Position numbers and translations under genes: made by a program. A stretch of DNA of 64,000 nucleotides, from positions 124,001 to 188,000 of the forward strand of contig CAWFHN010000023.1 in the NCBI GenBank assembly GCA_963815665.1. Direction: 5' to 3'. Shown here one piece after another: positions 48,411-56,872 of this stretch. This DNA comes from DASUPK01 sp963815665 (GTDB taxonomy: Bacteria; Actinomycetota; Thermoleophilia; Solirubrobacterales; 70-9). The notes under the pieces are model-generated. The model made no database searches, was not told the origin of the DNA, and was given only the letters and a program-made list of their open reading frames with translations. Positions within the stretch are counted from its first letter, which is position 1. Each line of letters starts with the position of its first letter.

Positions 48411-49256
48411 GTGCTGTTCGACCTGCAAACCCCGCGTCGCCGCCGCGTGGTCCGAGTCGTCTTCGGCGGCCTGGCGCTGATCTTCGCGATCAGCTTCGTG
48501 TTCCTCGGCGTGGGCACCGGTGGCGGCGGGTTCAGCTTCAGCGACCTCTTCGGCGGCGGGGGCGGCGGCAGCAGCTCGACCGCCTTCGACGGTGACATCG
48601 AGACAGCCCAGAAGCAGCTTCAGCTGAATCCGAGCGACACGACGGCACTCGCCAGCCTGGTGCGCCTCCAGTACTCCGCCGCCAACGCCAACACAGACAG
48701 CAACGGCGCCCCCACCAGCGACGGGGAGCAGCATCTTCGCCAGGCCGCCGACGCCTGGAACAAGTACGTGAAGGCGAGCAACGGGAAGCTCAGCCCGTCG
48801 GCGGCCGTCTACGCGCTCAACACCTTCGACCTGCTGGCCAGGCTGGACTTCACCGCCGCCCGAGGCGACACCACCTCCAGTGAGGCCCTTGCAGACATCA
48901 ACTCGGCGGTGAGCAGTTGGAGGTCCGCCGCCCAGGCCCAGCAGGTCCTGATCGAAGCCCAGCCCAACAAGGCGACCTCCAACTCATATGCGACGCTGGC
49001 CCAGTACCTCTACCTCGCCGGGGAGACCCAGGCCGCCAACCAGGCCACCGCGAAGGCGAAGCAGGCCAGGGGGGCCAACGCCTCGGCGATCGACAGCCAG
49101 CTCAAGCAGGTCCAGCAACTCGGCCAGCAGCTTCAGGCGGCGATCAAGCAGCTGACCAAGCAGCAGAAGACGCAGGGCGCGGCGGGCGGAGCTGCCGGCG
49201 GCGGTAACCCGCTCGGAGGGCTCGGCCTGGGCGGGTCCGGCACGGGCGGCCTCTAG
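48411..49256 (+). CDS. Membrane-anchored TPR-like protein, Gly/Ser-rich
   Basis: It has 281 residues from the GTG at 48411. A basic start and one membrane helix (VVFGGLALIFAISFVFLGVG) are followed by a Gly-rich FSFSDLFGGGGGGSS linker and helical repeats (AQKQLQLNPSDTTALASLVRLQYSAAN, KATSNSYATLAQYLYLAGET) like tetratricopeptide units, ending in a Gln-rich and then Gly-rich tail. It could be an extracytoplasmic scaffold for the Tat or envelope machinery. No enzymatic motif is seen. Confidence 0.75.
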   Translation: MLFDLQTPRRRRVVRVVFGGLALIFAISFVFLGVGTGGGGFSFSDLFGGGGGGSSSTAFDGDIETAQKQLQLNPSDTTALASLVRLQYSAANANTDSNGAPTSDGEQHLRQAADAWNKYVKASNGKLSPSAAVYALNTFDLLARLDFTAARGDTTSSEALADINSAVSSWRSAAQAQQVLIEAQPNKATSNSYATLAQYLYLAGETQAANQATAKAKQARGANASAIDSQLKQVQQLGQQLQAAIKQLTKQQKTQGAAGGAAGGGNPLGGLGLGGSGTGGL

Positions 49257-49264
49257 CTCCTTCC

Positions 49265-49270
49265 TATAAT
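49265..49270 (+). promoter_or_regulatory. -10 hexamer TATAAT of tRNA-Lys
   Basis: Perfect TATAAT 14 bases before the mature tRNA 5' end. Confidence 0.55.
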
Positions 49271-49284
49271 GCCGCCCCCAACCA

Positions 49285-49357
49285 GGGCCGTTAGCTCAGC
49301 TGGTAGAGCAGGAGACTCTTAATCTCAAGGTCGCAGGTTCGATCCCTGCACGGCCCA
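49285..49357 (+). tRNA. tRNA-Lys (anticodon CTT)
   Basis: A 73-base cloverleaf. Acceptor GGGCCGT pairs with ACGGCCC, the D-arm is GCTC-AGCTGGTA-GAGC, the anticodon CTT is at 49318-49320, and the T-arm has GGTTCGATCCC. The first base pair of the anticodon stem is a G-A mismatch. CCA is not encoded. Confidence 0.97.
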
Positions 49358-49379
49358 CTACCCATCCCACCGCGACGCT

Positions 49380-49634
49380 CTAGCGGGCGACCGCGCGGAT
49401 GATCAGCAGCAGGATCACCGAGCCGCCGATCGCGATCAGCCAGGTTCCGAGGTTGAAGAAGTCGTGGATGTGACCGACACCGAGGGCGCTGGCCAGAAAC
49501 CCGCCGAGCAGCGCGCCGAGGATGCCGATCGCGGTGGTCCCGATGCAGCCGCCCGGCTCCGTGCGGCCAGGGATCAGGGCGCGGGCGATCGTTCCGGCGA
49601 ACAGCCCCAGGATGATCCAGGCGATGATTCCCAT
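49380..49634 (-). CDS. GlsB/YeaQ/YmgE-family small membrane protein
   Basis: It has 84 residues with three hydrophobic segments, and the family pattern is clear: IIAWIILGLFAGTIARALIPG, GCIGTTAIGILGALLGGFLAS and a C-terminal VILLLIIRAVAR. These transglycosylase-associated proteins are often stress-induced; the molecular function is not established. The stop lies 22 bases downstream of tRNA-Lys on the other strand. Confidence 0.88.
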   Translation of the reverse strand: MGIIAWIILGLFAGTIARALIPGRTEPGGCIGTTAIGILGALLGGFLASALGVGHIHDFFNLGTWLIAIGGSVILLLIIRAVAR

Positions 49635-49669
49635 CGGGCCGGGACCCTATCGGCCGGAGGACGCGCTCG

Positions 49670-49765
49670 TTAGCGCTGGCGGGGCGCGGCGTGGTAGCTC
49701 AGGTACCAGAGGACGTGGCGGGCGGCGCTGACGCCGACATTGACCGGTGAGAGCAACCTGCGCAT
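49670..49765 (-). CDS. Possible 31-residue small protein
   Basis: ATG at 49765 to TAA at 49670: MRRLLSPVNVGVSAARHVLWYLSYHAAPRQR when split at its parts is a basic start, an amphipathic or weakly hydrophobic middle (SAARHVLWYLSY) and a basic end. AGGA lies eight bases upstream. It occupies the otherwise empty gap between the GlsB-like gene and the gene at 49891. It has no family I recognise and could be chance. Confidence 0.35.
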   Translation of the reverse strand: MRRLLSPVNVGVSAARHVLWYLSYHAAPRQR

Positions 49766-49890
49766 TGGGGAAATCCTATTGGGCGCAACGGACCCCGGCC
49801 TCCGTAGATCCCACTGATCTTGCGGTCCAAAGCCGGATCCTGACGCGCCTTTGCGGGATGTCGAGGGGGCGCGGCTAGCATGCCCAACCC

Positions 49891-50601
49891 ATGCGGAGGC
49901 CGAGACGAAAGAGGCGCCGCCTCACCGAGCGCAAGGCCGAGAGGGTCACGATCGGCCTCGCCGTGTTCGCCGCGGGCTCACTCGGGACGCTGGTGGCGGG
50001 AGAGCTTCTGCGGATGGCGCGGCGACGGCGCGAGAGCGGCGAGGCCGATACGCCGGCGACCCTCGCCGATGCCGCCGGTTATGCGACTCGGGACACCCTC
50101 GCGGTGGCCCGCCGCGGGATCATCGCGACCCCGCACCACGAGTCCGTGCTCTTCAACATCCTGCAGGGTTTCCTCGGGGGCTTCGCCTTCGCCCGCTTCT
50201 CGACCTGGGGGATTCGCAGCGGCTGGTGGCCGGCCGGCAACGTCCGTGTCAGCGGCCGTCACATCCACCACTTCGTCCCCGGCATCGTGCTCGCTTTCAG
50301 CTCCGCGGTGGGGGCGCTGACGACGCGGAACGAGCGAGTGGAGTCGGCGCTGTCCATCCCGTTCGGCGTCGGGATGGGCCTGACGATGGACGAGGCGGCG
50401 CTGCTGCTCGACCTGCGCGACGTCTACTGGACCAGGCAGGGGCTGCTCAGCGTGCAGGTCAGCCTCGGCGTGACCGCCACCCTGGCGGCGACGATCCTCG
50501 GCCTGCGGATGCTCCGCCGCGGCGAGGAGAGGGGAGTCGAGGAGGGCGTGATCCCCAACACGGAGGAGCACGGGATGCGCGCGACCGGGGCGCTCGCCTA
50601 G
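49891..50601 (+). CDS. Integral membrane protein with HIHHF motif, unknown function
   Basis: It has 236 residues. A very basic start (RRPRRKRRRLTERK) leads to a membrane helix, a soluble stretch, and then GRHIHHFVPGIVLAFSSAVGAL, DEAALLLDLRDVYWT and another helix pair. The His-Ile-His-His cluster at the edge of a helix could bind a metal or haem. The C-terminal tail is acidic. It overlaps the convergent purA by four bases. This type is seen in many actinobacteria without an assigned role. Confidence 0.75.
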   Translation: MRRPRRKRRRLTERKAERVTIGLAVFAAGSLGTLVAGELLRMARRRRESGEADTPATLADAAGYATRDTLAVARRGIIATPHHESVLFNILQGFLGGFAFARFSTWGIRSGWWPAGNVRVSGRHIHHFVPGIVLAFSSAVGALTTRNERVESALSIPFGVGMGLTMDEAALLLDLRDVYWTRQGLLSVQVSLGVTATLAATILGLRMLRRGEERGVEEGVIPNTEEHGMRATGALA

Positions 50602-51908
50602 GCGGCCGCGCGGAGGCGCGGCTCGGCCTCCTGGCCCATCCAGATCACCTGGTCGCGGCCCGGGCCGACCCCGACGAGCCGCACGGGAATGCCCATGTGG
50701 TCCGCGATCGCGGCGAGATAGTCCCGCGCCTCGGCCGGCAGGTCCTCCTCGCGCCGACAGTCGCCGATGTCGCCCTCGAAGCCGGGCAGCTCCTCGTACT
50801 CGGGCTCGGCGGTGTGGATGATCGACTGGTGATACGGGAACTCGTCGAAGACCGCGCCCTCGGGATGCCTGTAGCGGACGCAGACGCGGAGCGGGTCGAT
50901 GCCGGAGAGCACGTCGAGCTTGGTGACGGCGAGGGCGGTCATCGTGTTCAGCCGGACGGCGTATCGGAGCGCGACCAGGTCGAGCCAGCCGCAACGGCGG
51001 GGCCTGCCCGTCGTCGTCCCCATCTCGCCGCCACGCTCCCGCAGGGTGTCTCCCAGGCCGTCCTCGAGCTCACTGGGAAACGGGCCCGCGCCCACGCGCG
51101 TCGCGTAAGCCTTGGCGATGCCCCAGACCTCGTCGATGTCGCGCGGGCCGACGCCGGCACCGATGCAGGCCGCGCCCGCCACGGGGTTCGACGAGGTGAC
51201 GAAGGGATAGGTCCCGTGGTCGAGGTCGAGCATCGTGCCCTGCGCGCCCTCGAAGAGCACGGTGCGATCCGCGTCGAGGGCGTCCCAGCAGAGCTTCGCG
51301 GTGTCGGTGATGTGCGGCTCCAGCCGGTGGCCGTAGGTGGCGTAGGTCTCGACCATCGTGTGGAGGTCGAGCTCTGGGTCCTTGGCGAAGGGCCGCAGCA
51401 TCTGCTGCTTGGGCTCCATCGCGGTCATGATCTTCTTGCGGAGGATCTTCGGGTCGAGCAGGTCCTGGACGCGAATCCCCAGGCGGGCCGCCTTGTCGGA
51501 GTAGGCGGGGCCGATTCCACGCCGGGTGGTGCCGATCTCGAGCTTGCCGAGCTTGAGCTCTCCGGCCGTGTCGAGCTTCACGTGGTAGGGCATGATCACG
51601 TGCGCGTTGGCCGAGATCCGCAGCCCGCTGACGTCGATCCTGCGGTGCCGCAGCTCCTCGAGCTCGCGGGTGAGCACGGCCGGGTCGATCACCACGCCGT
51701 TCCCGATCGCGCAGGTCTTGCCCGGGTAGAGGATCCCCGACGGGATCAGGTGGAACTTGAAGGTCTCGCCGTCGCGGATGATGGTGTGGCCGGCGTTGTT
51801 GCCGCCCTGAAAGCGGATCACGAGGTCGGCCTGCTCCGCGAGCAGGTCGGTGACCTTCCCCTTGCCTTCGTCGCCCCACTGGGCGCCGACTATGACGATG
51901 CCGGGCAT
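50598..51908 (-). CDS. purA: Adenylosuccinate synthetase
   Basis: GTP-dependent first step from IMP to AMP. It has 436 residues, the normal length. MPGIVIVGAQWGDEGKGKVTDLL holds the catalytic Asp and P-loop; GGNNAGHTI, the GIGPAYSDK signature, TGRPRRCGWLDL and the C-terminal GPGRDQVI are all present. The ATG at 51908 is divergent from the cupin gene 57 bases away. Confidence 0.97.
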   Translation of the reverse strand: MPGIVIVGAQWGDEGKGKVTDLLAEQADLVIRFQGGNNAGHTIIRDGETFKFHLIPSGILYPGKTCAIGNGVVIDPAVLTRELEELRHRRIDVSGLRISANAHVIMPYHVKLDTAGELKLGKLEIGTTRRGIGPAYSDKAARLGIRVQDLLDPKILRKKIMTAMEPKQQMLRPFAKDPELDLHTMVETYATYGHRLEPHITDTAKLCWDALDADRTVLFEGAQGTMLDLDHGTYPFVTSSNPVAGAACIGAGVGPRDIDEVWGIAKAYATRVGAGPFPSELEDGLGDTLRERGGEMGTTTGRPRRCGWLDLVALRYAVRLNTMTALAVTKLDVLSGIDPLRVCVRYRHPEGAVFDEFPYHQSIIHTAEPEYEELPGFEGDIGDCRREEDLPAEARDYLAAIADHMGIPVRLVGVGPGRDQVIWMGQEAEPRLRAAA

Positions 51909-51964
51909 GACCAGAGGATTATGAGTGAGCCGTAGGCTGCGTGAACCGACGAAAGGAGGCGTAT

Positions 51965-52324
51965 ATGGACGACAGGGTCAATCTCGAGGAAAAGCTAGCG
52001 ATGCTGCAGGACCTTTGGGCGCCGGGCATCGTCGGATACCTGAACGACTACAAGCTGATCGTCGTCAAGGTCCGCGGCGAATTCGTCTGGCACAAGCACG
52101 ACGAGACAGACGATTTCTTCCTCGTCATCAGCGGGCGGCTGACGATCCAGCTCCGCGATCGCGACGTTGAGCTCGGCCCTGGCGAGCTGTTCGTCGTGCC
52201 CCGCGGCGTCGAGCATTGCCCCAAGGCCGACGAGGAGGCGCATGTGCTCGTGATCGAGCCACGGGGCACTGTCAACACCGGCGACAGCGGCGGAGACCTG
52301 ACCGCGGAGCCGGTTGAGATCTGA
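51965..52324 (+). CDS. Cupin-domain protein
   Basis: Small metal-binding beta barrel of unknown substrate. It has 119 residues from the ATG at 51965, chosen because AAAGGAGG lies just upstream (a GTG at 51941 is the alternative). Cupin motif 1 is HKHDETDDFFLVISGRL and motif 2 is PGELFVVPRGVEHCPKA, so three His and one Glu ligand are present. The N-terminal LEEKLAMLQDLWAPGIVGYLNDYKLIVVKVRGEF is typical of a common actinobacterial cupin. Confidence 0.88.
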   Translation: MDDRVNLEEKLAMLQDLWAPGIVGYLNDYKLIVVKVRGEFVWHKHDETDDFFLVISGRLTIQLRDRDVELGPGELFVVPRGVEHCPKADEEAHVLVIEPRGTVNTGDSGGDLTAEPVEI

Positions 52325-52333
52325 CCCCGCTCC

Positions 52334-53119
52334 TCAGTGGTCTAGGGGGCCCAACCCGCCGCCGGTCCCCCCACCCATGGAGCTCTCGCCGAGACCGCCG
52401 GCCATATCGGCCGAGACGCGCATGCGGCGATCCTCGCCGAACAGCAGGACCGGGTCTCCGCACATATCGATCAGGCGAGAGACGATCCGCGTTCCGAGCT
52501 GCTGCTCGAGCTCGTCGTCCTCGAAGTTGCTGGTCAGGAGCAGGGAGCGCTGGCGCTCGTAGCGCTCGTTGACCAGGGCGTAGAGCTGCTCGAGCACCCA
52601 CTCGGTCTGCTTCTCGGTCCCGAGATCGTCGAGATGAAGCAGATCGACGGTGGCGAGGCGCTCGAAGAGCTCGGAGTAGGACTGCTCGCCGAGCTCGGCG
52701 TCGTAGGTCTGGCGGATCCGGCTCAGCAGCTTGGGGAGCGAGTAGATCGCGACGGATCGCCCCGCCCCGAGCGCCACCCGCGAGATGAGCATCGCCAGCG
52801 TGGTCTTGCCGGTCCCGGAATTGCCGAAGAACCACATCCCTCGCCCGCTATCGAGGTTGTCGTCGAGGTTCTCGCAGAAGTCACGGACCCGCTTGACCAC
52901 GAAGCCATCTATCTGGGTCACGGGCGGGCGATCGAAGGAAACGCCGCGGTATTTGGCGGGTATCACCGAGTCGACGCCGCGCAGTCTCGCCTTGGCGACC
53001 ATGCGGGAGCGGCACTCGCAGGGCCTGGCGACGTCCTCCGGCCCGAGGATCCAGCCGGATCCGTCGCAGATGCCGAGCCGGCAGGGCTGGCGCTCGTCAG
53101 TTGACGGCCGGGCCGCCAA
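52334..53119 (-). CDS. DnaC/DnaI-like helicase loader ATPase
   Basis: AAA+ ATPase that probably loads DnaB onto single-stranded DNA. It has 261 residues from a TTG. N-terminal Cys13, Cys18, Cys34 and Cys36 form a likely zinc site as in DnaI/DnaC. Walker A is GNSGTGKTT (99-107), Walker B is LLHLDDLGTEK and sensor 1 is LLLTSNFEDDELEQQLG. The tail is Gly-rich. It starts two bases after the dnaB stop, so loader and helicase are made together. The genome also has DciA at 17757-18062. Confidence 0.88.
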   Translation of the reverse strand: MAARPSTDERQPCRLGICDGSGWILGPEDVARPCECRSRMVAKARLRGVDSVIPAKYRGVSFDRPPVTQIDGFVVKRVRDFCENLDDNLDSGRGMWFFGNSGTGKTTLAMLISRVALGAGRSVAIYSLPKLLSRIRQTYDAELGEQSYSELFERLATVDLLHLDDLGTEKQTEWVLEQLYALVNERYERQRSLLLTSNFEDDELEQQLGTRIVSRLIDMCGDPVLLFGEDRRMRVSADMAGGLGESSMGGGTGGGLGPLDH

Positions 53120-53120
53120 C

Positions 53121-55841
53121 TCAGGCCTCCCCGGCGTCAGCGAAGCCGTCGTCCGCGCCGTTGCCGGCCGCGAAGTCCTCGACCGGTGGGCCCTCGCCGG
53201 CCGGTTGCTCGACGGGCTGCTCGCCGCGCGCGCGATCCGCGAACTTCGGATAGTGCTCGAGGAAGACGAGGCGAACGGTCCCCACGGGTCCGTTCCGGTG
53301 CTTGGCGAGGATCAGCTCGGCGCCGCCGGGGTCCTCGGAGTCGGCGTTGTAGTAGTCGTCGCGGTAGAGGAAGCCGACCACGTCGGCATCCTGCTCGATC
53401 GCTCCGGACTCGCGCAGGTCCGAGAGGATCGGGCGCTTGTCGGGACGCTGCTCGGGTGCGCGGGAGAGCTGCGAGATGGCGACCACGGGAACCTGGAGCT
53501 CCCGGGCAAGGATCTTGAGGCCCCGGCTGAACTGCGACACCTGCTCCACTCGGTTCGCCCGGGAGTCGTCGCTGCGCATCAGCTGTATGTAGTCGACGAT
53601 CACCATCCCAAGTCCGTCGCTGCCGCGTCCCTTCTCCTGCGCCTGGAGCCGGCGTGCCTTGGCCCGCAGCTCGAGCAGCCCGAGGTCGGAGGAGTCGTCG
53701 ATCCAGAGCGGAGCGGACTCCAGCTGGTTGCAGGCCTTGACGACCTTCGGCCAGTCCTTCTGCGCGACCTTGCCCTTGCGCAGGCGGTCTGAGGAGATCC
53801 GGGACTGGGAGCCGATGAAGCGGTGGGCGAGCTCCATCTCGGACATCTCCAGCGAGAACAGCGCCACCGGCTTGTTGTGCTTGACGGCGACGTTCTGCGC
53901 GAAGTCGCAGACCAGGGTGCTGTTGTGGACGATCACGTCGTCAGCGACGAAGTTGTGGTGGTCGGGGACCGTGAGGTCGTACGTCTCCTCCTCGCCGATC
54001 TCCTCGATGGAGGCCACTTCGTCCCACCAGATGTCCGAGTCCGCGAGCTCCTCCAGCTCAGGAGCCTCCAGGACGTCGGCCATCTGAAGCATTCGTGAGC
54101 GGGAAAGCCCACGCTTGCCCACATGCCAGTTGTGGTTGCGCGGGTAGCCGGCGGCCTCACTGACATCAGCCCAGCTGCGATCGCCCTTCGCGCCCAGGAC
54201 GGCCTCCCAAACCTCGACCGGGGCCGTATCAACGTTGGTCTCCGAGCTTGCCGTGACGAGCCGGTCGAGAACCTCTCGGAGCTTCCCTTCCTTGCCAACG
54301 ATGCGAATCGCCATGGCGAAACGAGCGAGAGAGCGTTGGTCGGTGATCCGCACCTCGCGAGCGACCTTGTCAGTGCCCTCGTAGACCTTCCGCTTCAGAG
54401 TCCGGATACATGAGCTGATCCCGAAGCGCAGCAGGAGATGCTGGACGTCCCGTGCGAGCCGCTCGCTGATTGTCGAGTAGCCGATCTGAGCGAGTCGGTC
54501 CGTGCAATGGACATGACCGTCACACCCGTAGAGAACCGAGAGAAAACGGGCGATCTGTTCGTCCGGCAGCTGGAAGATCGGGTCGGGAATGAATTTGTCC
54601 TCCGAGCGCTTTCCGTAGACACCGTGGTCTTTGCACAGCGTGGTGACTGGGTTCGCCCGACCAGACCCAGCAGAGCTCAAATATGCGTATCGACCCTTCG
54701 TGCCCACGTTGAAGCGAGCTCCGGCGCTCGTGGTGGCTTCCCGCACCGTTTCGACGAGGCTTGTCCCATCCGACCCGAAGCAATACATCGGGGTGCCGCG
54801 AATGATGGAGCCGTCGGCGATAAGCGCCGCCAAAAGCACCACGTCGTGATCGTCCATCGGCTTGCCACGGGCTCTCCGCGGCAGCCACCTTGGAACGCCA
54901 ATACGAGACCCGATTTCCAGCTCGTCTAGCGGCTTCCATCCACCCATGGTCAGCAACGGGTGATTTGCCGTTGCCTCCACCTTGCGCCCGAGCCTGGTGG
55001 TGAGGCGATAGACCATCTGCTTGCCACTACGAATCGCGTGCGAGATCAGCGCTGGCCGCAGCTTGAGATCAGACGCCGTCGCGGCAATCCAGATCTCCTC
55101 ACCTGCCTCGTGAGCGGCGACGACTTCGTCCAACCGCCGACGTGCGCCCGAGTGGGCGTCATAGACGAGCGTCCTCCCGCTTTGACATTTCCCCATCGCG
55201 GGCCTCGCCGCGATCACGACCAGGTTGCCCGGCTGGAAACCCCCGGTCTTGTCGTCGAGATCGCGGAAGCCGGAGGCTGTTCCCGTGATGTCGGAGGTGC
55301 CGCTGGCGAGCGCCTCGAGCTTGTCGATCTCGTCGTGGAGGATCTCGCCGATCTCGCGGAAGTCGACGGCGCGCTCTTCGTGGGCGACCTGGAAGAGGAG
55401 CCGCTCGGCCTGCTCGACCATCTCCGAGGGCTCGCCGTCGCGCTCGGCGACCGACTGCTGGATCGTCTTCGCGGCCAGGTCGAGGCGCCGCATCAGCGAG
55501 TTCTGCTTGACGATCTGCGCGTAGTGCTTGGCGCTCCCCGGGGCGGGGACCTTGGCCGCCAGGCTGGCGACGACGTCCCGGCCACCGATCGCATCCAGCT
55601 GCCCGTGCTTGGCCAGCGCCTCGGAGACGGTCAGGACGTCCACCGGGTCGGCGTTCTCGTTGAGGTGGATGATCGCCTCGTAGATCGTCCGGTGGCGATC
55701 GCGGTAGAAGTCCTCGGCGTGGAGGCGGACGTCGAGCAGGACGGGCTCGATCGTCGACTCGGAGACCATCATCGCCCCGAGCACGGACTCCTCTGCCTCC
55801 AGGTTCTGGGGCGGGACGATGGTCTTTCCGTTGGTCGCCAA
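53121..55841 (-). CDS. dnaB: Replicative DNA helicase DnaB with in-frame intein
   Basis: Hexameric helicase. The precursor is 906 residues from a TTG; removing the intein (residues 219-640) leaves 484, the usual size. The N-terminal domain (NLEAEESVLGAMM, YRDRHRTIYEAI) is followed by the RecA-like domain. Its P-loop ARPAMGK is split right before the Ser/Thr (GK then STLV after the intein), so the helicase cannot bind ATP until splicing. After the intein come FSLEMSEMEL, VIVDYIQLM (Walker B) and AISQLSRAPEQR. The tail is acidic (AGNGADDGFADAGEA). It is followed by the DnaI-like loader. Confidence 0.96.
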   Translation of the reverse strand: MATNGKTIVPPQNLEAEESVLGAMMVSESTIEPVLLDVRLHAEDFYRDRHRTIYEAIIHLNENADPVDVLTVSEALAKHGQLDAIGGRDVVASLAAKVPAPGSAKHYAQIVKQNSLMRRLDLAAKTIQQSVAERDGEPSEMVEQAERLLFQVAHEERAVDFREIGEILHDEIDKLEALASGTSDITGTASGFRDLDDKTGGFQPGNLVVIAARPAMGKCQSGRTLVYDAHSGARRRLDEVVAAHEAGEEIWIAATASDLKLRPALISHAIRSGKQMVYRLTTRLGRKVEATANHPLLTMGGWKPLDELEIGSRIGVPRWLPRRARGKPMDDHDVVLLAALIADGSIIRGTPMYCFGSDGTSLVETVREATTSAGARFNVGTKGRYAYLSSAGSGRANPVTTLCKDHGVYGKRSEDKFIPDPIFQLPDEQIARFLSVLYGCDGHVHCTDRLAQIGYSTISERLARDVQHLLLRFGISSCIRTLKRKVYEGTDKVAREVRITDQRSLARFAMAIRIVGKEGKLREVLDRLVTASSETNVDTAPVEVWEAVLGAKGDRSWADVSEAAGYPRNHNWHVGKRGLSRSRMLQMADVLEAPELEELADSDIWWDEVASIEEIGEEETYDLTVPDHHNFVADDVIVHNSTLVCDFAQNVAVKHNKPVALFSLEMSEMELAHRFIGSQSRISSDRLRKGKVAQKDWPKVVKACNQLESAPLWIDDSSDLGLLELRAKARRLQAQEKGRGSDGLGMVIVDYIQLMRSDDSRANRVEQVSQFSRGLKILARELQVPVVAISQLSRAPEQRPDKRPILSDLRESGAIEQDADVVGFLYRDDYYNADSEDPGGAELILAKHRNGPVGTVRLVFLEHYPKFADRARGEQPVEQPAGEGPPVEDFAAGNGADDGFADAGEA
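53922..55187 (-). other. DnaB intein with LAGLIDADG homing endonuclease
   Basis: A 422-residue self-splicing element. It starts with Cys (CQSGRTLVYD) and ends VIVHN, with Ser as the first extein residue. Block B reads EATANHPLLT (Thr-x-x-His). The endonuclease blocks are LLAALIADGS (about 118-127) and FLSVLYGCDG (about 215-224), the dodecapeptide pair of DOD enzymes with both acidic residues. Block F is TYDLTVPDHHNFVADD. All splicing residues look intact. Base use is less GC-rich than the flanking helicase, a sign of separate history. Confidence 0.93.
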
Positions 55842-56024
55842 CTGGTCCTCTTTCGCGCGGCAGATCGCTCCGGCCGCCGGCCGGAACTCACACTCAAGTC
55901 TGGATAAGGGCCCGGCGGATTCCCTTCGCCCCGTTGGGTTGAACCGTCCGCGCGAGCCAGGCTAGAAAATCACAGGAGGCCCTTCCCCGCAGTCAAGTTC
56001 GGGCTATTTGCGGGCCCGGTTATT

Positions 56025-56067
56025 CAGGCACGAATCGTGCCTGGCGCAGAAGGGCGGTCTTTGCGCC
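56025..56067 (-). terminator. Tandem hairpins after rplI
   Basis: Two hairpins sit right after the rplI stop on the minus strand: GGCGCA/TGCGCC (56043-56048 with 56062-56067) and the near-perfect palindrome CAGGCACGA/TCGTGCCTG (56025-56043). They likely separate the ribosomal unit from dnaB. A TTGACT (55996-55991, minus strand) further on may be a -35 for dnaB. Confidence 0.55.
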
Positions 56068-56523
56068 CTACTCCTTCGCTTCGGCGACGATCGTCTTGAC
56101 CGACGCGGTGACGCCGCCGCCGACCTCGATCTCGACCATGAAGGTGCCGGTCTCGCGGATCGGCTCCTCGAGGCGGATCTTCTTGCGGTCCACCTTGATG
56201 CCGCGGGCGGCCTGGATCGCCCCTGCGATCTCGGCCGAGGTGACGGAGCCGAACAGCTTGCCGTCCTCGCCGGCGCGGTGGTTGATCGTCAGCACGGTCT
56301 TGCCGAGCAGGGCCGAGGTCTCGCCGGCGCGCTCCGCGGCCTGCTTCTCGGCCTCCTCGGCCCGCTCGCGCTTGCGCTGCGCCTCCTCCAGCGAGCCCTT
56401 GGTGGCGGGCTGGGCGAGCTTGCGCGGCACGAGGTAGTTGCGCAGGTACCCGGGGGACACGTCTATCGCGGCGCCGGCCTCGCCGAGGCCGTCGACGTCC
56501 TTGAGCAGAACAGCCTGGGCCAT
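56068..56523 (-). CDS. rplI: 50S ribosomal protein L9
   Basis: It has 151 residues from the ATG at 56523 (MAQAVLLKDVDGLG). The frame is open upstream but crosses rpsR in another frame. It shows the L9 signature GYLRNYLVPRKLAQPAT, a long connecting helix with EEAQRKRERAEEAEKQA, and a C-terminal domain containing GEDGKLFGSVTSAEIA. It lies eight bases after rpsR. Confidence 0.96.
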   Translation of the reverse strand: MAQAVLLKDVDGLGEAGAAIDVSPGYLRNYLVPRKLAQPATKGSLEEAQRKRERAEEAEKQAAERAGETSALLGKTVLTINHRAGEDGKLFGSVTSAEIAGAIQAARGIKVDRKKIRLEEPIRETGTFMVEIEVGGGVTASVKTIVAEAKE

Positions 56524-56531
56524 CGGGCGGC

Positions 56532-56801
56532 TCAGCGCTCGCCGACGTAGGGCAGCAGCGCGAGCTCGCGCGCGCGCTTCACGGCCAGCGCGAGCTGCTG
56601 CTGGTGCTTCCGCGAGAGGCCGGTGACGCGGCGGGACCGGGTCTTGCCGCGGTCGGAGATGAAGCGGCGCAGCAGCCCGAGGTCCTTGTAATCGATCTGC
56701 TCGACGGGAATCCGCGTGTACTTGCGCGGGCGCCCGCGATCGGTGAGCCCGCGGCGCCTGCCGCGGCCGGTCGGTGTCTGCTGTCGTTGCTGTCGGGCCA
56801 T
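56532..56801 (-). CDS. rpsR: 30S ribosomal protein S18
   Basis: It has 89 residues: a basic start, then KYTRIPVEQIDYKDLGLLRRFISDRGKTRSRRVTGLSRKHQ when read in short blocks, the S18 core, ending ELALLPYVGER. No Cys zinc site is present, so this is the zinc-independent form. The N-terminal ~25 residues (QQRQQTPTGRGRRRG) are extended and Arg/Gln-rich. Confidence 0.96.
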   Translation of the reverse strand: MARQQRQQTPTGRGRRRGLTDRGRPRKYTRIPVEQIDYKDLGLLRRFISDRGKTRSRRVTGLSRKHQQQLALAVKRARELALLPYVGER

Positions 56802-56872
56802 GAACGGGCGCGAATGGTAGCGGCCGCGCCCCGATCGACACCGGGTCGCGACGCGTGCGCCCAGCAGCTCCC

